A DNA stretch of 64,000 bases, from the NCBI GenBank assembly GCA_963819735.1, contig CAWFXC010000002.1, positions 248,001 to 312,000 of the forward strand, read 5' to 3'. Below, in pieces: positions 37,050-46,514 of the stretch. Each line of letters starts with the position of its first letter. The stretch's first letter is position 1. Source of the stretch: CAWFXC01 sp963819735. Lineage in GTDB: Bacteria > Actinomycetota > Acidimicrobiia > IMCC26256 > DASPTH01. The position numbers and the translations under genes were made by a program. Below the pieces are notes generated by a model. It was not told the DNA's origin. It saw only the letters and a program-made list of their open reading frames with translations, and ran no database searches.

Positions 37050-37122
37050 CGGGGAGTAGCGCAGTGGCTAGCGCACCTGCTTTGGGTGCAGGAGGTCGGG
37101 GGTTCGAGTCCCCCCTCCCCGA
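37050..37122 (+). tRNA. tRNA-Pro (anticodon TGG)
   Basis: The 7-bp acceptor stem CGGGGAG/CTCCCCG closes the gene. The anticodon arm CCTGC-TTTGGGT-GCAGG gives TGG, and the T arm GGGGG-TTCGAGT-CCCCC is perfect. The discriminator is A and no CCA is encoded. A TAACCT hexamer at 37034-37039 may be its -10. tRNA-Gly follows after 17 nt and is probably cotranscribed. Confidence 0.97.
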
Positions 37123-37139
37123 CACCGGAGCACCGGCAC

Positions 37140-37210
37140 GCGGGTGTAGCTCAATGGCAGAGTCCCAGACTTCCAATCTGGTCATGCGAGTTCGATTCTC
37201 GTCACCCGCT
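37140..37210 (+). tRNA. tRNA-Gly (anticodon TCC)
   Basis: The acceptor stem GCGGGTG/CACCCGC is perfect. The anticodon arm CCAGA-CTTCCAA-TCTGG gives TCC, and the T arm reads GCGAG-TTCGATT-CTCGT. The discriminator is T, as expected for glycine tRNAs, and CCA is not encoded. Confidence 0.97.
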
Positions 37211-37278
37211 CCACATCTTCGCGAACTTCTGCACCATCTTCTGCGCGATCTTCTGCCCGTCCGAACTCGAGCAACCCG

Positions 37279-38473
37279 GTGAACGGACCCGAGGACCGCG
37301 CCCTGAAGGTGGTCCCGACCCCCGCCGCCGGCGAGGAGTTGCGCACGCCTCCGGATGCGGAGGAGGTCGGGCGGATCGCCGGCGGCGTCGCCACTGCGGT
37401 CGCACCCGCCGACGGCCTCACCGTGGTCCAGCGCGCGGTGCTCAACGCGCTCATCGAGTCGATGACCGGGGTGGACGTCGACGTGAGCGAGGTCGCGCCG
37501 CTCGGGCCCGAGGAATTCGGCGAAGCCATGCGCATGCGCAGCACGGTGTTCCGCACCCGAATGGTCCAGTTGATGCTGCTGGGCGAGATGCTGTTGGTCC
37601 CGCTCCCCTCCGAGGTCACGCTGCGGGTGGAGTCGTACGCGCACACGCTCGGCGTGGCCGACGACATGTTGCGGGTCGCGCACCGGGTGGCGGCGGGATC
37701 ACTCGGGTTGGCGCTCATCGATTTCCAGCGCAGCGGCTACTTCGCGCAGATGTTGGAGGACGGGGGGCATCTGCACACCGCCGCCGCGCTCGACGACGCG
37801 TGGCAGCAGACGGTCGACGATCCGGCCCTCGCCGCCCGCTGGGCCGCGCTCGAACACTGCCCCGACGGCTCGTTGGGCCAGGGGGTCTGGCGGTTCTACC
37901 GGGCACGGGGTTTCACCTTCCCGGGCCGCCCGGAGAGTGCGCCGCCCCGGCTCGCGCAGCACGACTGGGTGCACGTGCTCGCCGACTACGGCTCGACGGT
38001 GGAGTCGGAGATCGAGGTGTTCGGGCTCATCTCGCGCGCCAACGACGACCCACGCGGGTTCTCGCTGCTCGCGATGGTGCTCGGCCTGTTCGAGACCGGA
38101 TACCTCTACGACGCGGCGCACGGATTCTTCGGGTACGACCGCGGCCATCTCTCGCCGCGACGCCGACCGGATGGCGGCGCGCCTCGCCGACGCGATGTAC
38201 CGCGGCGCGATGGTGGGCTGGCACCTCGACGACCTCGGCCGGGAGGCGGAGACCGACCTCATGGCCACCGACTGGTTCGCCCATGCCGACCGACCGCTCG
38301 ACGAGGTGCGGGCGGATCTCGGACTCCTGCCCCGGTCCGAGCGTGCAGTGACCGCCGGCTCCACCACTCCCTGGGAACGCGGCGGCATCTCGCCGTTCCA
38401 GTTCGAGCACGGCCGCGCCGCGGCTGCCGCGGAAGGGCGCGTCTACGAGTCGTTCGGCGCCGCGCCCGCGTGA
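37279..38473 (+). CDS. Coq4-like protein with N-terminal helical (TerB-like) domain, frameshifted
   Basis: The C-terminal half carries the zinc motif HDxxH-x11-E of the COQ4 family (HDWVH at residues about 228-232, Glu at 244), followed by a Coq4-like tail (WHLDDLGREAETDLMATDWF then PLDEVRADLGLLP). Eukaryotic Coq4 acts in ubiquinone synthesis; actinobacteria normally use menaquinone, so the role here is open. Residues about 45-160 are helical and recall TerB-like domains. The frame breaks near 38154-38157: the frame up to GYDRGHLS and the one resuming at RDADRMAARLADAMYRG join if one C is removed, giving 397 residues. GTG at 37279 is the likely start. It follows tRNA-Gly. Confidence 0.65.
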
Positions 38474-38540
38474 CCACGCGGTGTCCCACCGCGTGAACCT
38501 CCGGCGGACGACCTGTCCGACCTGCGAGAATGAGCCGTTG

Positions 38541-38613
38541 GCGCCCGTAGCTCAGCGGACAGAGCACCGGACTTCTAATCCGACGGTCGGAGGTTCAAAT
38601 CCTCCCGGGCGCG
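38541..38613 (+). tRNA. tRNA-Arg (anticodon TCT)
   Basis: The acceptor stem GCGCCCG/CGGGCGC is perfect. The anticodon arm CCGGA-CTTCTAA-TCCGA gives TCT, with one C-A mismatch at the stem base. The T arm is GGAGG-TTCAAAT-CCTCC. The discriminator is G. GAGAAT (38525-38530 region) may be the -10. Confidence 0.96.
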
Positions 38614-38698
38614 CATGACCTGACGTCACCGGCGTCGCCACACCTTCTTGGCCGACCGGTCTTGGGCGACCGGTCCCGCACCACAAGGCCCGGACGCG

Positions 38699-38730
38699 CC
38701 GAGACGCCGCGGAGGGGAGCGGCGTCTCGG
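38699..38730. terminator. Strong 12-bp hairpin downstream of tRNA-Arg
   Basis: The perfect arms CCGAGACGCCGC (38699-38710) and GCGGCGTCTCGG (38719-38730) enclose an 8-nt loop. It lies about 85 bp after tRNA-Arg and before the convergent acetyltransferase, so it could end both transcripts. No T tract follows. Just upstream, the palindrome GACCGGTC occurs twice, 14 bp apart. The rest of the 198-bp gap shows nothing else. Confidence 0.5.
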
Positions 38731-38811
38731 TCGGGGGCCGGAGGGGCTGTCCCCGGCTACGAGGTGATACGGAGCCGACGGCGCCACGGATTGCGAAAAT
38801 CCGGGACCGGG

Positions 38812-39393
38812 TTACGTGCGGCGCCAGTCGCTGGGCACGTCGACCTTGCGGATGAGGGCGGCGGGCGCACCGGCGACGACGGTGGCGGCGGCGACGTCGC
38901 GGGTGACCACGCTGTTCGCGCCGATCACCGCATGGTCACCGATGGTGATCCCGGGGCCGATCGCCACTCCCCGACCGATCCACACGTTGTCGCCGATCGT
39001 GATCGGCGCGCGCCGGCGGTTCCCCGGCGTGATCTCGTGCATGTCGTCGTCGACGATGCTCACGAGGGGACCGACGCGCACGTTGTCGCCGATCGTGATC
39101 CGCACCTGGGCATTGACGTCGACGCCGTAGTTGAAGAACGCGCGCTCGCCGATCAGCAGCTCGCCCTCGGATCCGACCGAGAACTTGATCGGCAGCGGGC
39201 GGGCGTCGAGGAGCAGGTGGCCCCCGATCGTGAGCGCGCCGCGGGCCCTGACCATGACGCGTCCGTGGATCTGCGGCAACGGCCCCACCGAGACCGAGCT
39301 CGAGACCGAGTGAAGGCCGAACAGCGCACGCGCGCGACCGAACGCAACCGCCTTCTTCGCCGATGCACGCAACTCCGGGACGTCGGGCGCCAC
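38812..39393 (-). CDS. Left-handed beta-helix acyltransferase (hexapeptide repeat)
   Basis: The 193-residue protein is built of hexapeptide repeats: GEGELLIGERAFFNYGV-like turns, then VRITIGDNVRVGPLVSIVDDD, APITIGDNVWIGRGVAIGPGITIGDHAVIGANSVVTRDV. This is the trimeric beta-helix of the maltose/galactoside O-acetyltransferase class, with His in DDDMHEI as the probable catalytic base. The acceptor, perhaps an envelope glycan or natural product, is unknown. GTG at 39393 was chosen as the start of the helical lead-in PDVPELRASAKKAV. It is divergent from the acyl-CoA dehydrogenase operon. Confidence 0.82.
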   Translation of the reverse strand: MAPDVPELRASAKKAVAFGRARALFGLHSVSSSVSVGPLPQIHGRVMVRARGALTIGGHLLLDARPLPIKFSVGSEGELLIGERAFFNYGVDVNAQVRITIGDNVRVGPLVSIVDDDMHEITPGNRRRAPITIGDNVWIGRGVAIGPGITIGDHAVIGANSVVTRDVAAATVVAGAPAALIRKVDVPSDWRRT

Positions 39394-39472
39394 CGGCGGG
39401 ATGGTAGGCCACGCACCCGACGGGACCGGGGAACCGCGGGCTACTTTGAGCAATCGAGGTTCAGGGGGAACC

Positions 39473-40558
39473 GTGCGCACGACACCCGCGAGCACGACGT
39501 CACCGGTGGTGTTGCGGAAGCACGACTTCTCCCTGACTCGCGAACAAGAGGAGCTGCGCGACGCCTTCGCGTCGTTCTTCACGCGGGAGTGCCCCACGAC
39601 GCGGGTGCGCGACGCCGAGCCCCTCGGCCACGACGCAAAGCTCTGGGCGCAGATCGTCGACCTCGGCGCGGTGTCGATGGGACTGCCGGCGACGCGGGGC
39701 GGCAGCGACGCCGGCCTCGTCGACCTCACGCTCGTCACCGAGCAGTGCGGCCGGCGCGCCGCGCCACTGCCGCTCGTCGAGGCGATCGCCGCCGCCCGCG
39801 CCCTCGCGCGCGCCGGCGACCCCGCGTCGGATCAACTGTCGGAGGTCGTCGCGGGCGACCAAGTGGCGGTCCTGGCCCTCCACCCGGCACGCACCGGTGC
39901 GCGGCAGCTCGTACCGGGCGGGGCCGTCGCCGACGCGGTGGTCGGCCTCGTCGACGACGATCTCGTGGTGGTGGCGAACGACGCGCCGCACGCCAACCCG
40001 GCGAACCTCGGGTCGGCGCCGCTCGCGTGGTGGGACCTCTCGGCCCCCGACTCCCGCCGCACCGTGCTGGCCCGCGGTGCCGCGGCGCGCTCGCAGTTCG
40101 CCACCGCCCGGGCCGAGTGGCAGCTGCTGATGGCGGCCGCCCAGGTGGGCCTCGCGCAGTCGGCGCTCGATCTGGCCGTCGACTACGCCAAGGAACGCGT
40201 GGCGTTCGGCGTGCCCATCGGTACGTTCCAGGCCATCGCCCACCCGCTCGCCGACGTCGCCACTGCGATCGTCGGCGCCCGCCGCCTGGTGTGGAAGGCG
40301 GCGTGGTTCGTCGATCACGAGCCGGCCGCGGCGCCCGCGCTGGTGGCGATGGCCTATCTGTACGCGGCGCGTTCGGCGAACCAGGCCGCGAGCATCGGGA
40401 TCCACACCCAGGGTGGGCTGGGCTTCACCCTCGAGTCCGACATGCAGCTCTACTTCCGCCGGGCCAAGGGATGGGTGCTCCCGGCCGGCGACCCGCAGGT
40501 GGAGCTGTCCACCATCGCCGACCTGCTGTACGGACGCGCAGCCGAGGAAGCGCCCTGA
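39473..40558 (+). CDS. Acyl-CoA dehydrogenase, short heteromeric-type subunit
   Basis: This 361-residue protein has the acyl-CoA dehydrogenase fold: FSLTREQEELRDAFASFF at the start, the middle beta domain, then the helical domain RAEWQLLMAAAQVGLAQSALDLAVDYAKERVAFGVPIGTFQAIAHPLADV. It ends IGIHTQGGLGFTLESDMQLYFRRAKG. It lacks the FAD-contacting YGGTTE/DIQ stretch of the next two proteins. This suggests that it forms a mixed complex with its neighbour, as with paired FadE subunits of sterol side-chain breakdown. GTG at 39473 follows GGGGGA. It starts an operon of four genes. Confidence 0.88.
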   Translation: MRTTPASTTSPVVLRKHDFSLTREQEELRDAFASFFTRECPTTRVRDAEPLGHDAKLWAQIVDLGAVSMGLPATRGGSDAGLVDLTLVTEQCGRRAAPLPLVEAIAAARALARAGDPASDQLSEVVAGDQVAVLALHPARTGARQLVPGGAVADAVVGLVDDDLVVVANDAPHANPANLGSAPLAWWDLSAPDSRRTVLARGAAARSQFATARAEWQLLMAAAQVGLAQSALDLAVDYAKERVAFGVPIGTFQAIAHPLADVATAIVGARRLVWKAAWFVDHEPAAAPALVAMAYLYAARSANQAASIGIHTQGGLGFTLESDMQLYFRRAKGWVLPAGDPQVELSTIADLLYGRAAEEAP

Positions 40559-40559
40559 C

Positions 40560-41828
40560 ATGGACTTCGGGATCATCGAGCTCGACGACGACGTGCTCGC
40601 GTTCTGGAACGACGAGGTGCGGCCGTTCTTCGACGAGTACTTGTCCGACGACGTCCTCGAACGCGAACGACGCGAAGGCAACGGGATCATCCCCGAGTTG
40701 CAGCGCGCCCTCGGCGCGCGCGGTTGGCTCGCGCCCGCGGCCACACGCGAACCCGGCGGCGCGGGGATCGACGCGCTGCGGTCGGCGATCGTCGACGCCG
40801 AGGAAGGCCTCCGCGCCGGTCCGCTGCTCCCGGCCAAGGGATCGCACAACCTCGTCGTCGCGGTGATCCGAGCGTTCGGGAGTGACGAGCTCAAGGCGAC
40901 GGTGCTGCCGAAGGCCACGCGCGGTGAGGTCGCTTGCTGCCTCGGCTACACCGAGCCCGACTGCGGTTCCGATGCCGCGGCAGTCACGACGCGCGCGGTG
41001 CGCGACGGCGACGAGTGGGTGATCACGGGACAGAAGATGTTCACCACCGGCGCGCAACTCGCGGGATACGTGATGGCGACGGCGCGCACGAACACCGCGG
41101 CACCGAAGCACCAGGGCATCACGATGTTCCTCGTCGCGACCGACCTGCCCGGCGTCGAGATCCAGGGCATCGGCACGTTGGGCGGCGAACGCACGAACTT
41201 CGTCTACCTCGACGGCGTGCGCGTGCCCGACACGCACCGGCTCGGCCCGGTCGACCAGGGCTGGCAGGTCGCGTCCGGCGCGTTGGCCACCGAGCACGGT
41301 CTCGACGCCGAGCACGGCGGGCTGCCGCACGACGCGGGCGCCGACGCCGATGCCGACGCTGGCGAGGCCACCGCGGCGGAGACCGCCGCCCACGCGCGCG
41401 CCGCGCTCGGCCGCTTCGGGCCCGGGTGGACCAACGAACTCGGGGTGATGCTCGACGCCGCCGTCGAGTGGGCCCGCACGAGCACGCGACCCGACGGCAG
41501 CCACCCGATCGACGACCCCCTCGTGCGGCTCCGGCTGGCACAGGTCGCGCTCGACGCCGAGATCGGTGCCGTCACGCCACCGCCCTACGAGCGCATCATC
41601 GTGTCCGACCTCTTCATCCGCGACGCCGCCGATCTCATCGACATGACCGGGCCGTCCGGCGTCCTGCCGCGCGGGGAGGACGGCGCCGCCGCCGACGGCG
41701 CGATCGAGCACGCCCACCGCTTCGCGCAGGGCACCTCGATCTACGGCGGCACCACCGACATCCAGCGGAACCTCATCGCCGAGCACTTCCTCGGTCTCCC
41801 CCGCCACCGCGGCGCGATTCGTCGGTAG
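40560..41828 (+). CDS. Acyl-CoA dehydrogenase, partner subunit
   Basis: This 422-residue flavoenzyme subunit contains CCLGYTEPDCGSDAAAVTTRAVRDGDEWVITGQKMFTT, the substrate/FAD-binding region, and ends SIYGGTTDIQRNLIAEHFLGLPR. The long gap 255-290 is rich in Ala and Asp (HDAGADADADAGEA). Acyl-CoA dehydrogenases introduce a trans-2 double bond into acyl-CoAs. Start ATG at 40560 is one base after the previous gene's stop, so the two are coupled and probably make one heteromeric enzyme. The substrate is unknown. Confidence 0.9.
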   Translation: MDFGIIELDDDVLAFWNDEVRPFFDEYLSDDVLERERREGNGIIPELQRALGARGWLAPAATREPGGAGIDALRSAIVDAEEGLRAGPLLPAKGSHNLVVAVIRAFGSDELKATVLPKATRGEVACCLGYTEPDCGSDAAAVTTRAVRDGDEWVITGQKMFTTGAQLAGYVMATARTNTAAPKHQGITMFLVATDLPGVEIQGIGTLGGERTNFVYLDGVRVPDTHRLGPVDQGWQVASGALATEHGLDAEHGGLPHDAGADADADAGEATAAETAAHARAALGRFGPGWTNELGVMLDAAVEWARTSTRPDGSHPIDDPLVRLRLAQVALDAEIGAVTPPPYERIIVSDLFIRDAADLIDMTGPSGVLPRGEDGAAADGAIEHAHRFAQGTSIYGGTTDIQRNLIAEHFLGLPRHRGAIRR

Positions 41829-41837
41829 CCTCCGTCG

Positions 41838-43006
<1,169 letters not shown>

Positions 43007-43022
43007 CGAGAGGTCGCGGCAC

Positions 43023-44354
43023 ATGGACGAAGACTTCGAGCAGGTCACCCGTTGGGTCGACGAGCACGTGGGCGGCAAGGTGGTCGACCTGCGCCGACAG
43101 GCCCGCTGGCGGCCGGTGTGGTTGGTCGACGTCGAGCGCGACGGCGAGACGCTCGAGCTCATGGTGCGCGGCGACCGCCGCGACTCGGCGCCGCTCTTCC
43201 CGCTGGAGCACGAGATGCTGTTCCAGCAACTCCTCGAGGAACAGGGCATCCCGGTCCCGCACGTCTACGGATGGTGCGACACGCCGCGCGCGTTCGTCAC
43301 CGAACGGGTAGCCGGCGAGAACAACTTCGACCACGACACCGACGCCCAACGCGACGCGGTGATGGACGAGTACCTGCAAGTGCTGGCGCGCATGCACGCA
43401 CTCGACGTCGAGCCGTTCGCACGCGCGGGAATCGCGCGCGCGGCGACGCCCTCCGACTCCGGGAAGCTCGGGATGGCGGTCTACGAGCGCGGCTACCGCC
43501 AGACCAAGCAGCGCCCCGACCCACTCCTCGAGTTCTCGCTCGCGTGGATCGCGCGAAACCCCGTCGACACCCACGGACGCGAAGCCGCGGTGGTGTGGGA
43601 CTCCGGGCAGTTCCACCAGAAAGACGGCCATCTCGTCGCGGTGCTCGACGTCGAGCTCGGGCACATCGGCGACCCGATGATGGACCTCGCCGGATTCCGG
43701 ATGCGCGACACCGTGCTCGGGTTCGGCGACATGAACAAGCTCTACGACCGCTATGCAGAGCTCACCGGCGAACCGGTCGATCTCGCCGCCATCCAGCACC
43801 ACCACTTCGCCTTCACGCTCACCAATCAGCTCGTCTTCCACACCGCGCTGGCGGCGCCGGTCGCCGAGTCCGACTACATGACCAACATGCAGTGGGCGAG
43901 CGAGACGAACCTCTTCGCCATCGAGGCGCTGGCCGAGCTGATGGGCATCGAGCTCGGCACCGTCGACCTGCCCGACGCGCGCGTGTCACCGGTCGCGGTG
44001 GCGCATGAGCACCTCGTGCGTTCGCTGCGCCGTCTCGACCTCGCCGACGAGTTCGATCGTCACCAGGTCCGCATCGCGTTCCGCCTGGCCCGCCATCTCC
44101 AGCGCTACGACGAGATCGGCGACGTGCTCACCGACGCCGACCTCGACGACCTCGGCGAGCTCCTCGGTCGCCGGCCCGCGACCTGGCAGGAGGGTGACGC
44201 CGCGCTCGAGCAGTACGTGCTGGCCGACGACGGGAAGCACGACGAAGAGCTGGTCCAGCTCTTCCACCGGCGCTTCCTGCGCTACAAGATGCTGCTCGGG
44301 CCCGACGGATCGGCGATGACGACGCACCTCCCCATCCAGCGCTTCGACGCCTGA
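43023..44354 (+). CDS. APH-fold phosphotransferase family protein
   Basis: This 443-residue protein has the aminoglycoside phosphotransferase / kinase-like fold. FPLEHEMLFQQLLEEQGIPVPHVYGW belongs to the N lobe, DEYLQVLARMHALDV to the middle, and VAVLDVELGHIGDPMMDLAGFRMRD is the metal-binding DxE/D segment. The usual catalytic HGDxxxxN reads VWDSGQFH: the Asp is kept, the Asn is replaced and His is absent. Next to acyl-CoA dehydrogenases, relatives such as LvaA and the APH domain of ACAD10/11 phosphorylate 4-hydroxyacyl-CoAs, so that role is a reasonable inference. ATG at 43023 is 16 nt after the previous stop. The C-terminal 110 residues are an extra helical region. Confidence 0.8.
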   Translation: MDEDFEQVTRWVDEHVGGKVVDLRRQARWRPVWLVDVERDGETLELMVRGDRRDSAPLFPLEHEMLFQQLLEEQGIPVPHVYGWCDTPRAFVTERVAGENNFDHDTDAQRDAVMDEYLQVLARMHALDVEPFARAGIARAATPSDSGKLGMAVYERGYRQTKQRPDPLLEFSLAWIARNPVDTHGREAAVVWDSGQFHQKDGHLVAVLDVELGHIGDPMMDLAGFRMRDTVLGFGDMNKLYDRYAELTGEPVDLAAIQHHHFAFTLTNQLVFHTALAAPVAESDYMTNMQWASETNLFAIEALAELMGIELGTVDLPDARVSPVAVAHEHLVRSLRRLDLADEFDRHQVRIAFRLARHLQRYDEIGDVLTDADLDDLGELLGRRPATWQEGDAALEQYVLADDGKHDEELVQLFHRRFLRYKMLLGPDGSAMTTHLPIQRFDA

Positions 44355-44393
44355 GGGCGCATCGGAAGGCCGGGCGCGGGGCCCGGTCCGCCG

Positions 44394-44603
44394 TCAGTCG
44401 GTGGCCAGCATCACCTCGGTGGCCTTCACCAGCACGGTCACCTTGGAACCGGGCGCGAGGCCGAGATCGGCCACGGCTTCCCCGGTGATGGCGGCGGTGA
44501 TCGTGTCGCCCCCGTTGAGGGTGACCTTGACCGATGCCATCACCTCGCCGGTCTTCACCTCGGTGACGGTGCCGGGAATCTGGTTGCGGGTGCTGAGCTT
44601 CAT
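44394..44603 (-). CDS. mop: Molbindin-type molybdate-binding protein (Mop/TOBE)
   Basis: This 69-residue protein is a single Mop domain: MKLSTRNQIPGTVTEVKTG, then VMASVKVTLNGGDTITAAIT and GLAPGSKVTVLVKATEVMLA. Such molbindins form hexamers that store molybdate in the cytoplasm. ATG at 44603 follows AGGAG by 7 nt. It lies 65 nt downstream of modC and closes the molybdate operon. Confidence 0.93.
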   Translation of the reverse strand: MKLSTRNQIPGTVTEVKTGEVMASVKVTLNGGDTITAAITGEAVADLGLAPGSKVTVLVKATEVMLATD

Positions 44604-44668
44604 GGTGATCTCCTGGGTCGGGGTCGGGCTTGTGAAATCGGCGACAACCCGCGCGGCTTGCGCATGCG

Positions 44669-45721
44669 TCACACGGGATAGATCTCGAGCTCGGTGGCCT
44701 TGACCGACGCCCACACCTCGACGCCGTCGCGCAGGCCCACCTCGCCGACCGCGGCCGCGGTCACCTCGGCGACGAGGGGTACTGCACTGTCGACATGGAT
44801 CCGCACGCGGTCACCGAGGAGATCGGACCCTGCGATCCGACCCGGCCACACGTTGCGGGCGCTCCCCTCCGGCGCCGAGCGCGACAACGTGACCGAATGA
44901 GGGTGGATGGCCACGTACACGTCGCCGTCGACCGGGTCGGCGGTGACGACGGTCCCCCCGCTCTCCAGCTCGACCCCGTGGTCGCGACCGGTACCCCGCA
45001 GGAGGTTGATCCCGACGAGGTCGGCGACGTAGCGCGAGCGTGGTTGCGCGGCGACCGCGGCGACGGTGCCGTCTTGCGCGACACGCCCTGACTCGAGCAC
45101 CACGATCCGGTCGGCGATCGCCACCGCGTCGAGCAGGTCGTGCGTGACCAGGATGCGCGCCCCGGTGAACTCGGTGAGCTCGGCCCGCAGTTCGCGTCGC
45201 AACTCGGTGCGGGTACCGGCGTCGAGCGCGGCCAGGGGCTCGTCGAGCAACAGCAGGCGCGGCTCGGTGACCAACGCGCGGGCCAACGCCACGCGTTGCT
45301 GCTGACCGCCGGAGAGCACGCGCGGCTTGGCGTCGGCGCGGTCGGCCATCCCGACGCGCTCCAACCACGCGCGCGCCCGGCGGCGGGCATCGCCCCGCGA
45401 CGCCCCGCGGCTGCGCAACCCGAACGCCACGTTCTCCAACACCGACAGGTGCGGGAAGAGCAGATAGTCCTGGAAGACCACGCCCACCGAGCGTCGCTCG
45501 GGAACGACGTAGGTACCGGCAGCCGGGTCGTCGACCGTCGTGCCGTCGATCTCGATCCGTCCACCCTCCAGCGGTACCAGCCCCGCGAGCGCGCGCAGCA
45601 GTGTCGACTTCCCGGCGCCGTTCGGGCCGAGCACCGCCACCGTCTCACCGTCGGCCGCGGTGATCCGCACGTCGAGATCGAGTGCGCCCAGCTTGATCCG
45701 CACGTCGGCCTCAACGCTCAC
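44669..45721 (-). CDS. modC: Molybdate ABC transporter ATP-binding protein
   Basis: ModC powers molybdate import. Walker A is LGPNGAGKSTLLRALAG, the signature is LSGGQQQRVALARALV, Walker B is LLLLDEPLAALD, and the switch His is in ILVTHDLLDA. A C-terminal regulatory region of about 120 residues ends in a TOBE/Mop-like domain (GVEVWASVKATELEIYPV) that probably senses molybdate. GTG at 45721 overlaps modB by 11 nt; a start 9 nt earlier (45730) is also possible. Length is 350. Confidence 0.94.
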   Translation of the reverse strand: MSVEADVRIKLGALDLDVRITAADGETVAVLGPNGAGKSTLLRALAGLVPLEGGRIEIDGTTVDDPAAGTYVVPERRSVGVVFQDYLLFPHLSVLENVAFGLRSRGASRGDARRRARAWLERVGMADRADAKPRVLSGGQQQRVALARALVTEPRLLLLDEPLAALDAGTRTELRRELRAELTEFTGARILVTHDLLDAVAIADRIVVLESGRVAQDGTVAAVAAQPRSRYVADLVGINLLRGTGRDHGVELESGGTVVTADPVDGDVYVAIHPHSVTLSRSAPEGSARNVWPGRIAGSDLLGDRVRIHVDSAVPLVAEVTAAAVGEVGLRDGVEVWASVKATELEIYPV

Positions 45722-46514
45722 GCAAACCACCGAACCAGTGGTCGCGCAGCAGGACCAGCACGATGACCGACACTGCGAGCAGTACGAGGCTCAGCGCGAT
45801 CGCCGTTCCCTGGTCGGTCTCGAGCAGGTTGTAGACCGCGAGCGGGACAGTCTGCGTGCGGCCCTGGATGTTGCCGGCGAAGGTGATGGTGGCGCCGAAC
45901 TCACCTAGGGCGCGGGCCCACGCCAGCGCGGCGCCGGCGAACAGCGCCGGCCCGATCAACGGCAACGTGACCCGCCGGAACACCGTCCAGCGGTTGGCCC
46001 CGAGTGACGCCGCGGCGTCCTCGTACCGGCGGTCCATCGACCGCAACCCTGCCTCGACGGTGATCACGAGGAACGGCATGGCCACGAACGTCTCGGCCAG
46101 GATCACCCCCCATTTGCTGAAGGTGAACTGGAACCCGAAGGTGTCGTAGATCCAGCCGCCGACGAGCCCGTTGTTGCGCTGGAACGCGAAGAGCAGCGCG
46201 ATCCCGCCGACGACCGGTGGGAGCACCATGGGCAGCACGACCAGCGCCCGCACCAGCGTTCGTCCCGGGAAATGCGCGCGCGCCAGGACGTACGCAAGCG
46301 GCACGCCGAACACAACGGCGAGTGCGGTCGACCACAACGAGCACTCGAGCGAGAGCCGCATCGCGTCGCGCGCGGCCGGATTGCTCAGGTCGTCCCAGAC
46401 CGATCCCCAGGGGGCGCGTTGGAGCAACCCGATCAACGGGAGAACGAAGAACGCGACCGCGACGAAGGCAAGCAGCACCGCGATGAGCGGCACCCCCCGC
46501 CCTCGACGGTTCAC
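45711..46514 (-). CDS. modB: Molybdate ABC transporter permease
   Basis: ModB forms the membrane channel. The 267-residue protein has six hydrophobic segments starting with PLIAVLLAFVAVAFFVLPLIGLL, and the permease loop EDAAASLGANRWTVFRRVTLPLIGPAL that docks to the ATPase. The motif PLAVYNLLETDQGTAIALSLVLL at the end is typical of ModB. GTG at 46514 overlaps the modA stop as GTGA. Confidence 0.94.
   Translation of the reverse strand: MNRRGRGVPLIAVLLAFVAVAFFVLPLIGLLQRAPWGSVWDDLSNPAARDAMRLSLECSLWSTALAVVFGVPLAYVLARAHFPGRTLVRALVVLPMVLPPVVGGIALLFAFQRNNGLVGGWIYDTFGFQFTFSKWGVILAETFVAMPFLVITVEAGLRSMDRRYEDAAASLGANRWTVFRRVTLPLIGPALFAGAALAWARALGEFGATITFAGNIQGRTQTVPLAVYNLLETDQGTAIALSLVLLAVSVIVLVLLRDHWFGGLRER

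Noticed and set aside
37050..38613. Genomic island at a tRNA cluster
   Set aside because: Three tRNAs flank the Coq4-like gene, but no integrase, direct repeat of a tRNA end or change in base composition was seen.
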